Source: CAZIVO01 sp964542765
Lineage (GTDB): Bacteria > Planctomycetota > UBA1135 > UBA2386
Assembly: GCA_964542765.1 (NCBI GenBank)
Contig: CAZIVO010000046.1
Span: forward strand, 1-25,564
Direction of reading: 5' to 3'
DNA: 25,564 nucleotides
Position 1 is the first letter of the stretch. Each line of letters begins with the position of its first letter. This document shows positions 15,662 to 24,597 of this stretch, piece by piece. The notes under the pieces are model-generated. The model had not been told where the DNA came from and did no database searches. It saw only the letters and a program-made list of their open reading frames with translations. Both the position numbers and the translations under genes were made by a program.

Positions 15662-17029
15662 CTACCCCCCGCCCCATCGAGTTTGTTGACCTTATCCGCG
15701 AGCTTGCGTGTCAATTCCTCGACCCGCCCCTGCTTCACCGAAATCTTCGCGGCCTCGGCGTGAGCTCCCTCGGTGGTGGTGTCCTGCTCGGATCGCTCCT
15801 GATCATATTGTTTGGTCCGCTTGTGAACTCGCTTCTGCAATGCCTGCACCAGCTTGAGTTCGGCGGAGAGCGGCACCAGTTGTGGGACGCCGTTGCACGA
15901 GGAACACTGACCACCCTCGCCATCTTCGATGGCCCGTCGCAACGCATTGATCAGAAGACTGAGCATGTCGACGATTTCTTGCTGACGCGCCTGTGTGGTC
16001 TCCCCTGTCTTGTAGGCGGCGAGGCGATCGGCAACCGATTCCAACTCCTCCTTGAGTTCGCCCACCATCACCGGAAAGACCGCCGTCGTGCCCTCTTCTT
16101 CAAGAAGCTTGAGAGCGTCGCCTGCTTCCGATGCCAGTTCCATCTCCTTGCCGGACAGTTGCCGACAACGTTCCTGGAGCGCTGCGGGCATTCCGCCATC
16201 AGAGGTCAAGGCCTGCCCCCGGAGGCGATCGGCAACCTTGGTGCGGGCGCTGATCTCCTTCTGTTTCGCGAGCATCGCGCCGAACCGCTCTTCCAGCGAG
16301 CGCAACACCTCGTCCTGGAGTTGTTGACGAAGTTGCGCCAAGGCATCTTCAAGGGCTCTCTTCGCGTTCTCGAGATCTTCCTTCGCGTCTTGCTGCTCCT
16401 GCTTCGCCCGTTTCGCCCGACGCTCCTTGAGCATGCCCGAGGCCGCCTTCATCTTCGGCACGGATTGCTGCACATTCTGCGTGCCCGGCGTCGGCTGCTT
16501 GTCTTCTCCGTCCTTCTCGTCATCGGACGCTTCCATGTCCTTGGAGAGAGTGTCCGTGTCGACCTTGGTCTGCTCCTGCTCTCGGGCCTGTAGTTCGAAA
16601 GGTATTTCCTGCAACTGCCGCTGGAGATCCTCCTCCATGGCCTGAAGATCCGCCTTGGCCTTCTCGAGCATCTCCAACGCCTTCGCCATGTCTTCCAGCG
16701 ATGACTCGGGTTTGTTCTGGCCAAGTTTCTTCTGCGACTTCCCCATGCTCTCGGCCGCGCTGTTACAGGAGTTCGAACCCGGCTTACTGCCCGGCGAGGG
16801 TTTGCTCGGCGAGGGTTTGCTCGGCGAGGGTTTGCTCGGCGAATTCGGTTTGGACGGCGGCTTGCCGGCCTCTGCCGAAGGCGTCGACGGATCGGTTGCC
16901 TCGAGATCCTCGTTCTTTTCCTCGAGGGCCTTCACATCGTCGGCAAGATTTTCGGCCTGCTCCTTGAGTTCGCCCTGCCGGTCAGTCATCTGACCGGCAT
17001 CTGTCGGAGCCGCTTGTAGGCCTGCCGCC
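15658..17029 (-). CDS. Coiled-coil scaffold protein, C-terminal part of a gene split by an assembly gap
   Basis: From the first internal ATG (16989) the frame gives 443 residues, but it stays open upstream to the N gap at 17030 (reading AGLQAAPTDAGQ before that Met). It has no signal peptide of its own. The previous ORF supplies one and stops sensibly only if the gap is resized, so I infer one gene from 17596 to 15658. Contents: long coiled coils, a Pro/Ser/Lys linker with PSKPS repeats (DNA repeat 16793-16837), an Asp/Glu-rich stretch, a second coiled coil, the segment TGETTQARQQEIVDMLSLLI, a CSSC motif, and LVPLSAELKLVQALQKRV, which I recall as conserved in planctomycete coiled-coil proteins. 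The stop overlaps the TPR gene start by 4 bases. A periplasmic structural role is inferred. Confidence 0.75.
16793..16837 (-). repeat. Three 15-bp tandem repeats encoding PSKPS in a linker
   Basis: Three consecutive identical copies of a 15-base unit (plus strand GGCGAGGGTTTGCTC) lie in frame within the coiled-coil gene and extend a Pro/Ser/Lys linker. Copy number may vary between strains. Confidence 0.9.
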
Positions 17030-17039
17030 NNNNNNNNNN
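17030..17039. other. Assembly gap (10 N) inside the coiled-coil gene
   Basis: Ten N interrupt the gene. GCCTGC occurs on both sides (17020-17025 and 17040-17045), hinting at a short repeat or a contig overlap. The two open frames align only if the real missing length is a multiple of 3. Confidence 0.9.
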
Positions 17040-17596
17040 GCCTGCAATTCCTTTTGGCTCTTGATGAGTTCGTCGGTTTTCGCCTTGGCCTGAGCCACTC
17101 GCTCCGCTTGCTCCTGAAGCGCCGCCGCTCGAGCGGCCGCCTCTTTGTGCTCTTGCTCTCGATCGATCAACTTCTCGACCCGCTCCTTGTAGGCTTCCAG
17201 CCGCGCAATCTCCTCGAGGAGTTTTTTCAGGTCCATGTCCCGGTTGAGAAGAAGATCCCGCAAGTAGCCCAGCTCTTTGCGAACCTCCCCCATCTTCTCG
17301 AGGGCTTCATCCCACCGCTCTTCGCGCAAGAGCTTGCGGATACCTTGCATGTCCTGCTTGATGCCAACTTCCTGGACGTACTGATTTCCGACTTCGAGGA
17401 CGCGGCTCTCTTCCGGTTGCGACTCCTTCAGCTTGATCTGGAGCTTCTGCATCCGCTCCTGTAGCTCACCGAACTTGATCCTGGCCAGTTCGTGCTTGGT
17501 GTAGACGGTCCTGTCAGGCTGACCCTGAAGTGAACTCGCCATCATCGCCACAGCCAGGGCGAGGAACATGCCACTCATCACCGTCTTGATCTTCAT
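17040..17596 (-). CDS. Coiled-coil scaffold protein, N-terminal exported part (continues across the gap)
   Basis: The first roughly 185 residues carry a signal peptide (MFLALAVAMMASSLQGQ) and then almost uninterrupted helix with heptad character (ELQERMQKLQIKLKESQ, RDMDLKKLLEEIARLEAYKERVEKLI, QEQAERVAQAKAKTDELIK). The frame reaches the N gap at KSQKELQ. Read with ten N it stops at 16982 with an unlikely tail. Joined to the segment below (AGLQ...MTDRQGELKEQAENL), it gives a continuous exported coiled-coil protein of about 645 residues. The ATG overlaps the stop of the DUF4175-like gene (ATGA, 17593-17596), indicating coupled translation. Confidence 0.78.
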
Positions 17597-19806
17597 CGCT
17601 TCTTCTCCTTGGGACCGTCCCGGGGGGGCTTGTCGGGACCGAAAGCTCCCGCGGCATCCGCGTCACGACGCTTGCGCGCGCGATCAATCGCCGAATTTTG
17701 TACTTTAATCACCTGACGCAGGCTCTCCAGCAGCGTCGAGAGGCTTTCCATTTCCCGCATCTGCGCCAAAACCCGCGATAACCGACCTATGATTGAGTCG
17801 TAAGATGTTATTGAAGCATGTCTTATATCCTCTTCTCCCGACTCGGAGAACTCCCTGACCAGATCCGCTGACGAAGGAAAATCCTCGGTCGCCAGCTCGA
17901 TAAGGGGGCCCGGGATCCGGCCTTCGACTTCTCGTGCCTGATTGGGCTCCATGATCCGATTGTTGCGCATCTCCTCGAGGATGCGCAGATACCTTTGGCC
18001 CACTCCCTGAGTTCGTTTGCCCAGCGCGCGCTGCTCGCGAGCCAGGCCACCGATGCGCAAGCGTGCTCGAGCCGCCTTGGGATCCTCCGCTGCCGGGGAA
18101 AGGATCTCCGCAAGCTCGCTTCGATCCGCCTTCTCCTCTTCGATAATCTGCTGCACCTCTCGCCGGGCCTCTCCCAACCGCCGCTCGAGATCTTCCATGA
18201 GTTTCTCGCGCGAAACGATACGCAGTGTCAGCACGTCGCTCTCGCCTTGCTGAGGTTCGCCGGGGCCGAAATTGTCCCTGGCCGTGATCTTGAGCGAGAG
18301 GAACTGCCCTGGCCGCATCTTGTTGCGCACCGAATCCGGATCCGGATCCGGATTGAAGAGCTTGAGATCGAGCAAGGTCTCCGTCACGAACTGAGTTCCA
18401 CCGGGCTCAAATCCATGGAGGCCATCCAGCGCAACAGGCTCGAACGGCGCGGGCTTCGGCGGATCTTTTTGCTGATCGCCCTGAGGTCGTGACTCGCCCG
18501 TCGCGCTGTCGATGACCTTCATCCAGGCCTTGGCTTCGCTCAACCCATAGTCATCTTGGATCGCAAGTTCACCTGGCAACATCGCGGACGTCGTCACCAT
18601 GGATCCGATACCCTCCGTCTTGAACTCAACCTGCGGCGTGTGATCTTCGACTACGCGCAAGAACAACTTCGTCGGCTTCCCGGCCTGTAGCCGATCCGTA
18701 TCGAGGACATCGAGAATGAGCAGTCCGGTTCTCTCCGGGTCAAATCGACCTTCGAAGGAATCGCCCGACTCGGCAACCACGAGAGGAACCTTGTTGTCTT
18801 GATCAAACTGAACATTAGCTGCCGCCAGTGGCTTGGTGCTGGTGCCGCGGAAGGTCAGCCCTCCCCCTCGCGGAACCCTGATATCCCCCTGGGTTTGCGG
18901 AACAACCTCGGCCGATCTCCGCATGTAGTCGGGGTAGTGCAAGACGAGTTCGAGCTCTTGAATGCGCGGGCGCTCGACGATCTCGACCTTGAGTTCCGGC
19001 GTGATCCCATCGCCCCCTTCAGCCCACACGATGACACCTTCAAGCATCGCCTCGAACGTGAAGGTGAACTCCTGGGCACCGGTCATCGTCATCGGCTCGG
19101 TGCCTTTTTCGCCGCTGGAAAGTTCGTAGTGCAGGGCAACCTGGTCGGGCACCACGCCGGTGGCCCGGACACGCAAGGTAAGGTCATCGCCCTCCGGCAG
19201 CCGCACCACCTCCCCTTCTCCTGCAAACTGGAGCGAGGTGGCTCGGGGCCACTCGACCGTAGAGAGCGCCAGATTCCGCATGGCCCAGAGCTTGATATTG
19301 GCCGGCTCGAGCATCGCCCAGGCAGTCACTGCCAATACGACGAAGGCCAGCGTTGCACCGAAACGAAGGATGCGCGCACCATCAATCGCAGCTTCGGTCT
19401 CCATTCCGGCGACCCGCGCTTGCACATCCCCGACAACGGCGCTCATCAATTCCGGCGAGTCAACCGACGAGCCGCTGGCGAGAGTCTCTTCGAACTGAAT
19501 TGCGCTGATGAGCGCCTGCCGGGCGTGAGGGTCCGCACGCTCGACCGCCAACGCCATCTCTTCGTCATCCAGCCCGGTCGCCAGTGGGCGTAGTAGACGC
19601 AGGTAGTTCACACGGCCTAACCAAATCACGAGTCCGATCAGCAGGACCAGGCGGAAGCCAACCTCCAATCGCAATGATCGGTCAACCACGTAACTCGCCA
19701 CCATGAAGGCGGCGAAGGCAACCACCATCCAGGCCAACCCCTCGATGAAAATTCCCGCTCGGGCACGGGAGCGGAGGCGACGGAGAATCGAGCGGGTAAG
19801 ACTCAT
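17593..19806 (-). CDS. Large membrane protein, DUF4175-like
   Basis: A 737-residue protein. The N-terminal region has two adjacent transmembrane helices (about 22-41 and 51-65), a DEEMALAVERADPHARQALISAI segment given here as ALAVERADPHARQAL, and a third helix (about 148-168, TLAFVVLAVTAWAML). Most of the rest would be periplasmic: beta-rich domains (LVLHYPDYMRRSAEVV, RVVEDHTPQVEF, IQDDYGLSEAKAWMKV, ITARDNFGPGE), then a C-terminal coiled coil. This is the architecture of DUF4175-type proteins that accompany BatA/VWA genes. The ATG at 19806 has GGAGG about 11 bases upstream; an in-frame alternative at 19857 adds 17 residues. A 14-bp palindrome (19821-19834) abuts the ribosome site. It is probably a membrane anchor for the scaffold proteins encoded next. 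Confidence 0.82.
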   Translation of the reverse strand: MSLTRSILRRLRSRARAGIFIEGLAWMVVAFAAFMVASYVVDRSLRLEVGFRLVLLIGLVIWLGRVNYLRLLRPLATGLDDEEMALAVERADPHARQALISAIQFEETLASGSSVDSPELMSAVVGDVQARVAGMETEAAIDGARILRFGATLAFVVLAVTAWAMLEPANIKLWAMRNLALSTVEWPRATSLQFAGEGEVVRLPEGDDLTLRVRATGVVPDQVALHYELSSGEKGTEPMTMTGAQEFTFTFEAMLEGVIVWAEGGDGITPELKVEIVERPRIQELELVLHYPDYMRRSAEVVPQTQGDIRVPRGGGLTFRGTSTKPLAAANVQFDQDNKVPLVVAESGDSFEGRFDPERTGLLILDVLDTDRLQAGKPTKLFLRVVEDHTPQVEFKTEGIGSMVTTSAMLPGELAIQDDYGLSEAKAWMKVIDSATGESRPQGDQQKDPPKPAPFEPVALDGLHGFEPGGTQFVTETLLDLKLFNPDPDPDSVRNKMRPGQFLSLKITARDNFGPGEPQQGESDVLTLRIVSREKLMEDLERRLGEARREVQQIIEEEKADRSELAEILSPAAEDPKAARARLRIGGLAREQRALGKRTQGVGQRYLRILEEMRNNRIMEPNQAREVEGRIPGPLIELATEDFPSSADLVREFSESGEEDIRHASITSYDSIIGRLSRVLAQMREMESLSTLLESLRQVIKVQNSAIDRARKRRDADAAGAFGPDKPPRDGPKEKKR

Positions 19807-19820
19807 CGCGCTGCAAGCCT

Positions 19821-19834
19821 CCAGCGATCGCTGG
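19821..19834. repeat. 14-bp perfect palindrome in front of the DUF4175-like gene
   Basis: CCAGCGATCGCTGG lies in the 82-base gap between the VWA gene and the DUF4175-like gene, the only sizeable gap inside the operon. On the mRNA its 3' arm supplies the first two G of the GGAGG ribosome site, so a CCAGC/GCTGG hairpin with a GATC loop would partly hide that site. It could also be a protein-binding site. Confidence 0.5.
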
Positions 19835-19888
19835 TCACGATACTTCGTGGCCAGCAACGGCGTTTCTTTCGATTGCTGCGAGCTCGAG

Positions 19889-22363
19889 TCATAGCAGGTT
19901 ATGCCTCTTACGGAGCCACCACTCCGTGGTGAGCGCCAGCAAGATCAACATGATCGTCACCCATGTGTCCCAGATTGCATACGGGGTCCGAAACACGTCG
20001 ATAGTGGTCATGGAAGGCACCCGCTCCAGGGCGGCGAGAAGATCCTGAGGTGTATCGAAGAGTTCGCCGCCGGAAACCGCGGCAATGGAAGCGAGCTCCT
20101 CCTTGTTGATAGGGCCTTCCTTCTCGGTCGCTGCCGGTTGCACACGCAAGCTGGTCGCCGCCGATCCGCCGAAGTCCGGCGGGGGCGTGAGCCGGTACAT
20201 CCCGGAATCCTCGGGACGCCAATATGCCTCGAAGCGTCCCGGGATGGCGGTAATCGATTGCAACTGGACCGAGGCAAGTTCCTGGCCATCTCTCTCGGCT
20301 CGCAATTCGATCGCGTCTCCCATGTAGGGCTGATACTCGGCATCCTTGGCCTCGACCATCACCTTGACCGTTTCGCCAAGTTCGATCGTCTCCTCGTCCA
20401 GAAAGACCCTTAGCCGTGTGTTGCCAGCGTTCAAACGGCCCTGGTAGAGATAGCGGATGCCCTTGACCCAGTAACGGTTGTAGTCGTCAGGAAAGAGGGG
20501 TCGCCAACGGTAAACCTCATCGGTGCCGACAAAGAGAACTCTCCCGGCGCCAACAAACTGAGTCACGATCAAGGGCATGGGGCCGCTGGGAAGGCTTTGC
20601 TGAGGATTGCCATGGCTCACCAACTCCTGTGCCGCAGGCTTCGTGCGCAAGACCGGGAAGGCGAAGTGGACACCGGGCACCTGCTGCCACCGTATCACGT
20701 TCTCATCCTTGCTCTCGAGCAAGCGCGTCGCCGGATGCACCGCACCCTCGGAGGTTAATTCTGGCGGCCAAGCCTTGGGAAAAGCTCGAGCGAGATCGTA
20801 GATATCGCGATCCGCAGTCTCCATGTCCGGAACGATGGGCAAAAGGCTCGCCAGAGCACGGGTCGATGCCGATGACCGCAATGCATTGAGCGTGAACTTG
20901 TCGCCGCAAATCCACCACAGACCAGCGCCGTTCTCGACGACATGCTTGGCAGCCAATTCCGAAAACTCCGCGTTCAACTTTTCAGGATTGGGGTCCATGT
21001 GAATCAGAACATCGAACTCATCCATCTCCTTCTGATCGATCGGGAGAGCATCAATCGATTGGTTTCCGTCCTGAGGAAAGTCCGCGTCGGCGCTCTGCAA
21101 CCAGCAAGACAGCTCGATCGTCTTATCGCGCTTGAGGGCGTTCACCACGAAGCGGTATTCGTGCGATGGCCCACCTGCCACAAGCAGCACGCGAGTCTTT
21201 TGATCGAGCACCTCGACAAACACCTCCTTGCCGTGGCGCAGCGGCTTGAGGGGCTCCCCTTCGGGTGGCTCGATCTCGACCCGATAAGTGAATGCCCCTG
21301 CATCGTTGGAGGTGATCCGGTTGAACTCGACCATCGCCTCGGGTTGATCCCCACCGATCACGAGGTCTTGCTTCGTGGCCACCACCGTGCCCTCGCCACC
21401 GTCTCGGGGCATGCGCAGCAGACGCGCAACAACGGCCATGGATCTGTAACCCTGTGATGCGAGATGAGCTCGAACTCGAAATGGCTCACCCTGAAACACC
21501 TTGTCGGGAGCTTCCGCACGTGTCACCTCGATGGTCTGCGTCTCCGAGGGATCTCCGATGCCGAGAATCAAGGTGTGCGGGACCTTGCGCTGGCCCAGCA
21601 ACCTCGCAATCTCCGGCCCTTGCGGACCAACATTGCGGCGACCGTCGGACAGGATGACGACCGCCGCAATAGCAGCCTGCCGACTCCGCTCGATAGCGGC
21701 GCGAACCGCGCCGCCAATATTCGAATATTGCCCCTTCGGATCTACGGAAGAGAGCTCGGCCCGTTCCTGGTTTTCCTCCTGTTGCGATGAGCCTTCCGGT
21801 GAATCGATCGTGGCAGCAACGGCAAGCGGCAAGGGTTCCACGGCCGAAGAGAACGAATAAAGCATCGCCGCATTACCCGATGACAGGCTGCGGGTCAGCG
21901 CATGGTCATCGTGGGATATCAGTGCTTTGGCCAGATCCAGACGCGTCGCCATCACCGGATCGGCAATGCCTAATTCACGCCAAGCATCGGCGAGGGGGCG
22001 AACTGCTTCACGACGATAAGCATCCTTGTGTCCCATCGACTGGGACACATCCAAGAGCATGATCGCATGGCCAGGTCGCTCCTCGCGCTTGACCGCGACC
22101 AGATTGGGTTCCAAAAGGATGGTGATCGCAGCGATGACAGCAAAGCAACGCAGAGCCGCCAGGAACCAACGCCGGCCCTGGGTAAGACCCTGGGCATCAC
22201 GGCGATATACCGAACACACCATGACCGCCGCTGCAATGAATCCCAAAAGAACAAGCAATGCGAGGCCGCCGGTGGGCCAGGCTGCAAGCTCAAGTTGCAA
22301 CTCCTCCGCAGGGTCGACCTCGATACCCTTCAGCGATGCCAGCCATCGGAGCAACCCCTGCAT
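19889..22363 (-). CDS. VWA-domain membrane protein with GATase1-like region
   Basis: An 824-residue protein. Two N-terminal transmembrane helices (about 32-52 and 67-85) lead into a von Willebrand factor A domain with MIDAS D105-S107-S109 (LLDVSQSMG) and VVILSDGRRNVGPQG. After Ig-like beta segments, a class-I glutamine-amidotransferase-like region follows (VLLVAGGPSHEYRFVVNALKR, FDVLIHMDPN, AGLWWICGDKF); no catalytic Cys is evident. A single helix near the C-terminus (WDTWVTIMLILLALTTEWWL) ends it. The ATG at 22363 shares its A with the upstream TGA (TGATG) and has GGAG about 10 bases before; an in-frame start at 22390 would lie inside the previous gene. It probably binds partners in the periplasm in a metal-dependent way, together with the BatA-like protein encoded upstream. 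Confidence 0.87.
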   Translation of the reverse strand: MQGLLRWLASLKGIEVDPAEELQLELAAWPTGGLALLVLLGFIAAAVMVCSVYRRDAQGLTQGRRWFLAALRCFAVIAAITILLEPNLVAVKREERPGHAIMLLDVSQSMGHKDAYRREAVRPLADAWRELGIADPVMATRLDLAKALISHDDHALTRSLSSGNAAMLYSFSSAVEPLPLAVAATIDSPEGSSQQEENQERAELSSVDPKGQYSNIGGAVRAAIERSRQAAIAAVVILSDGRRNVGPQGPEIARLLGQRKVPHTLILGIGDPSETQTIEVTRAEAPDKVFQGEPFRVRAHLASQGYRSMAVVARLLRMPRDGGEGTVVATKQDLVIGGDQPEAMVEFNRITSNDAGAFTYRVEIEPPEGEPLKPLRHGKEVFVEVLDQKTRVLLVAGGPSHEYRFVVNALKRDKTIELSCWLQSADADFPQDGNQSIDALPIDQKEMDEFDVLIHMDPNPEKLNAEFSELAAKHVVENGAGLWWICGDKFTLNALRSSASTRALASLLPIVPDMETADRDIYDLARAFPKAWPPELTSEGAVHPATRLLESKDENVIRWQQVPGVHFAFPVLRTKPAAQELVSHGNPQQSLPSGPMPLIVTQFVGAGRVLFVGTDEVYRWRPLFPDDYNRYWVKGIRYLYQGRLNAGNTRLRVFLDEETIELGETVKVMVEAKDAEYQPYMGDAIELRAERDGQELASVQLQSITAIPGRFEAYWRPEDSGMYRLTPPPDFGGSAATSLRVQPAATEKEGPINKEELASIAAVSGGELFDTPQDLLAALERVPSMTTIDVFRTPYAIWDTWVTIMLILLALTTEWWLRKRHNLL

Positions 22364-24588
22364 CACCGACTCCCTCTCCGAAATCTCCACGCGAGCAGAG
22401 TTTCAGCCAAAAGGATGATCAGCATGGTCATGGCAATCAGCCGCCACACCTCTCCCTGTCCAGCCAGAGTGAGTGCTGACTTTTGTGATGTCGGCTCGAC
22501 AAAGCTGATGCGATCCTCGACATCGGGATAGGCACGGCGAAATTCCCCGGCCGTCAACTTGTGCAATTCCCCTTCCTCGATGGGCAGATTCCTCGCAAGC
22601 AAACGCTGCTCGACGGAGCCCCCAAGAGGAGACAAGCGGAGTTCGAAGAGGCCGAGCCCCTCCAGCTCCAACATCGAAAGATCCAGTTCCAGCTCGAGGT
22701 CTATATCCGCAGGATCGTTCCCGGATGGCTCGCGCGCGGTTGCCGTGAAGGTCTTCTCCAGCCCTTCGCCGCCGAAACGCCGGGCGACGATGTCGGGCCG
22801 GTACCGGCCCGGATCCAAACGGAATTGCAGCCGGCCGGCCGGCCCAAGATTGCTGACGCTCATGTCGTGACGTCGCGCTGCCGTTTTGTGCGTCTGGTTG
22901 GCGACAATCAAAAAAGCATCCGTGCCCGGCCACGTCGTCCAATGCGTATCTGCGGTTGTCGTGACCAGAATCACCTCGCCGCCACCCTCTTGTGGATGGT
23001 GCGACAGCATGATCGGAGCGCCGCGGTTGCCGCCAGCGCGCAGGATGACACGAGTTGCCCCCGACACATCCTCAACAACCCCCATGTGTCGCTTGACCTG
23101 AACCAGCCTGGCAAACATCAACTCGAGAGCCTCGGTGACAACCGACATGGCTCCATGCGTCTTGTCCACCAGGAACAAGAACTCCGGGTCATCCGAATCG
23201 CCCTCGATGTCGGTCAAGGCCAGCGGCAAAAGGCCTTCGCCGCCCTTGAATAAACGGTCGTTGTAGCGACCCGGATCAACCTGGTTGCCCAAGAACATCG
23301 CCAGGCCACCGCCGCCGGCAACAAAGGCCTCGAGCTTCTCCACCACATCCGGGCCAGGCGCCGGCACATTGCACAGCCATACCATGTCCACGTCATCGAG
23401 TTTCGCATCGCGCAATGCAAACTCGGGCACGACCTCAGCCCTGATTCCAGATGTTGCATCGCCACCCGGGTCCAGCGCCATCGCCAGGAAAAACGTCTCC
23501 GCCTCATCCTCGCGATCGCCTGGATCTCCATCGACCAGAAGTACGCGGGAATGTGGTTTGATTTCGAGCGCGAGAGAGCGCTGATCATCGGACCGGAAAC
23601 GATCCTGCGGCAGGCTTGCCGTCAACCCGTGGTGGCCAGGATCGTGAAAGGTGTGAGTCATGGTAACCACAGCACTCTCGCCAGCGGCGAGCGCTTCAAC
23701 CGATCGATGAACGCGAGACCGTCCATCGATTTCGAGCGCCATCTCCACAGGGGCCGAAGTGTCACGCCCCTGGTTCTTGATCTCGATGGCCACATCTAGC
23801 GGCACCCCCGCAACGGCGACCCTGCTCAGGAGGTCGACATCGACGATCGCGAGATTGTCTCTTTCCTCCGAGCCTACCGCCCACAACTGCACTTTTTGGC
23901 GCTGCGGATCGAGCTGCTTGATCCGACGATAGATCCGCGGTCGGGCAGCGCCCTCTTGATCGATCCAATCCCGTTGGCGCCCGTCGGATACGAGATAAAT
24001 CTGCGCTCGGCCCGCACCTTCTTGCGCTTCTATTCTCTCGACGGCTGCCGACAAGGTTTGCGCGACGTCCATCTTCAAGTCGCTGACCCGCAACCCACGC
24101 AGCAGATCGCGAGCGCGAACTTTGGTCTGCTGGCTCAGCCGCATGCCAACCATCTCCGGAACCTCGGGCGAAGAACCTCGCAAGATCGTCAGGAGATCCC
24201 CCCCGCGGGTTTCGGCGAGTTTCTCCACCAATTCCTCAGCGCGATCGAGGGCCTCGCTGAAAGTATCCGCGGCACCACTGCGATGCGCCATGGACGCAGA
24301 GTCATCGATGCAGATCACGTGATGCGTACGCACATCGCCTATCACCGCACTCCTCGTTTGCGGCCTCGACACCAAGAACACGAGTAGCAAGACGGCCAGA
24401 GTTCTCAGCAAAAGGAGGATCCAGTGCTCCATACGCAATCGCTTGCGGTTGCGCTTGGCGGCGGCGAGCAGGAATTCCATGGCCGCCCAGCGAAGACGCT
24501 GGAAGCGTCTCCTGTTCAGCAGGTGGATCACGATCGGAATCGCTGCTAGCGGAATCGCCCAGAGAAGAAACGGGTGCAGGAAGCCCAC
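22363..24588 (-). CDS. BatA-like double-transmembrane VWA protein
   Basis: A 741-residue protein that begins with the BatA N-terminal signature: FLHPFLLWAIPLAAIPIVIHLL (helix 1, about 5-24), basic NRRRFQRLRWAAMEFLL, and helix 2 (about 56-75, LLLLRTLAVLLLVFLVSRP). The VWA domain has MIDAS D95-S97-S99 (CIDDSASM) and IYLVSDGRQRDW. A GATase1-like region (VLLVDGDPGDREDEAETFFL, VDMVWLCNVPAP, GGGLAMFLGNQV) and a C-terminal helix (AMTMLIILLAETLLAW) follow. BatA-type proteins usually work with MoxR ATPase and DUF58 genes, which would be expected beyond the window. It starts with GTG, with AGAGG about 12 bases upstream, 9 bases after the previous stop. It is probably half of a VWA pair with the next gene. 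Confidence 0.9.
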   Translation of the reverse strand: MGFLHPFLLWAIPLAAIPIVIHLLNRRRFQRLRWAAMEFLLAAAKRNRKRLRMEHWILLLLRTLAVLLLVFLVSRPQTRSAVIGDVRTHHVICIDDSASMAHRSGAADTFSEALDRAEELVEKLAETRGGDLLTILRGSSPEVPEMVGMRLSQQTKVRARDLLRGLRVSDLKMDVAQTLSAAVERIEAQEGAGRAQIYLVSDGRQRDWIDQEGAARPRIYRRIKQLDPQRQKVQLWAVGSEERDNLAIVDVDLLSRVAVAGVPLDVAIEIKNQGRDTSAPVEMALEIDGRSRVHRSVEALAAGESAVVTMTHTFHDPGHHGLTASLPQDRFRSDDQRSLALEIKPHSRVLLVDGDPGDREDEAETFFLAMALDPGGDATSGIRAEVVPEFALRDAKLDDVDMVWLCNVPAPGPDVVEKLEAFVAGGGGLAMFLGNQVDPGRYNDRLFKGGEGLLPLALTDIEGDSDDPEFLFLVDKTHGAMSVVTEALELMFARLVQVKRHMGVVEDVSGATRVILRAGGNRGAPIMLSHHPQEGGGEVILVTTTADTHWTTWPGTDAFLIVANQTHKTAARRHDMSVSNLGPAGRLQFRLDPGRYRPDIVARRFGGEGLEKTFTATAREPSGNDPADIDLELELDLSMLELEGLGLFELRLSPLGGSVEQRLLARNLPIEEGELHKLTAGEFRRAYPDVEDRISFVEPTSQKSALTLAGQGEVWRLIAMTMLIILLAETLLAWRFRRGSR

Positions 24589-24597
24589 TAGTTCGGA

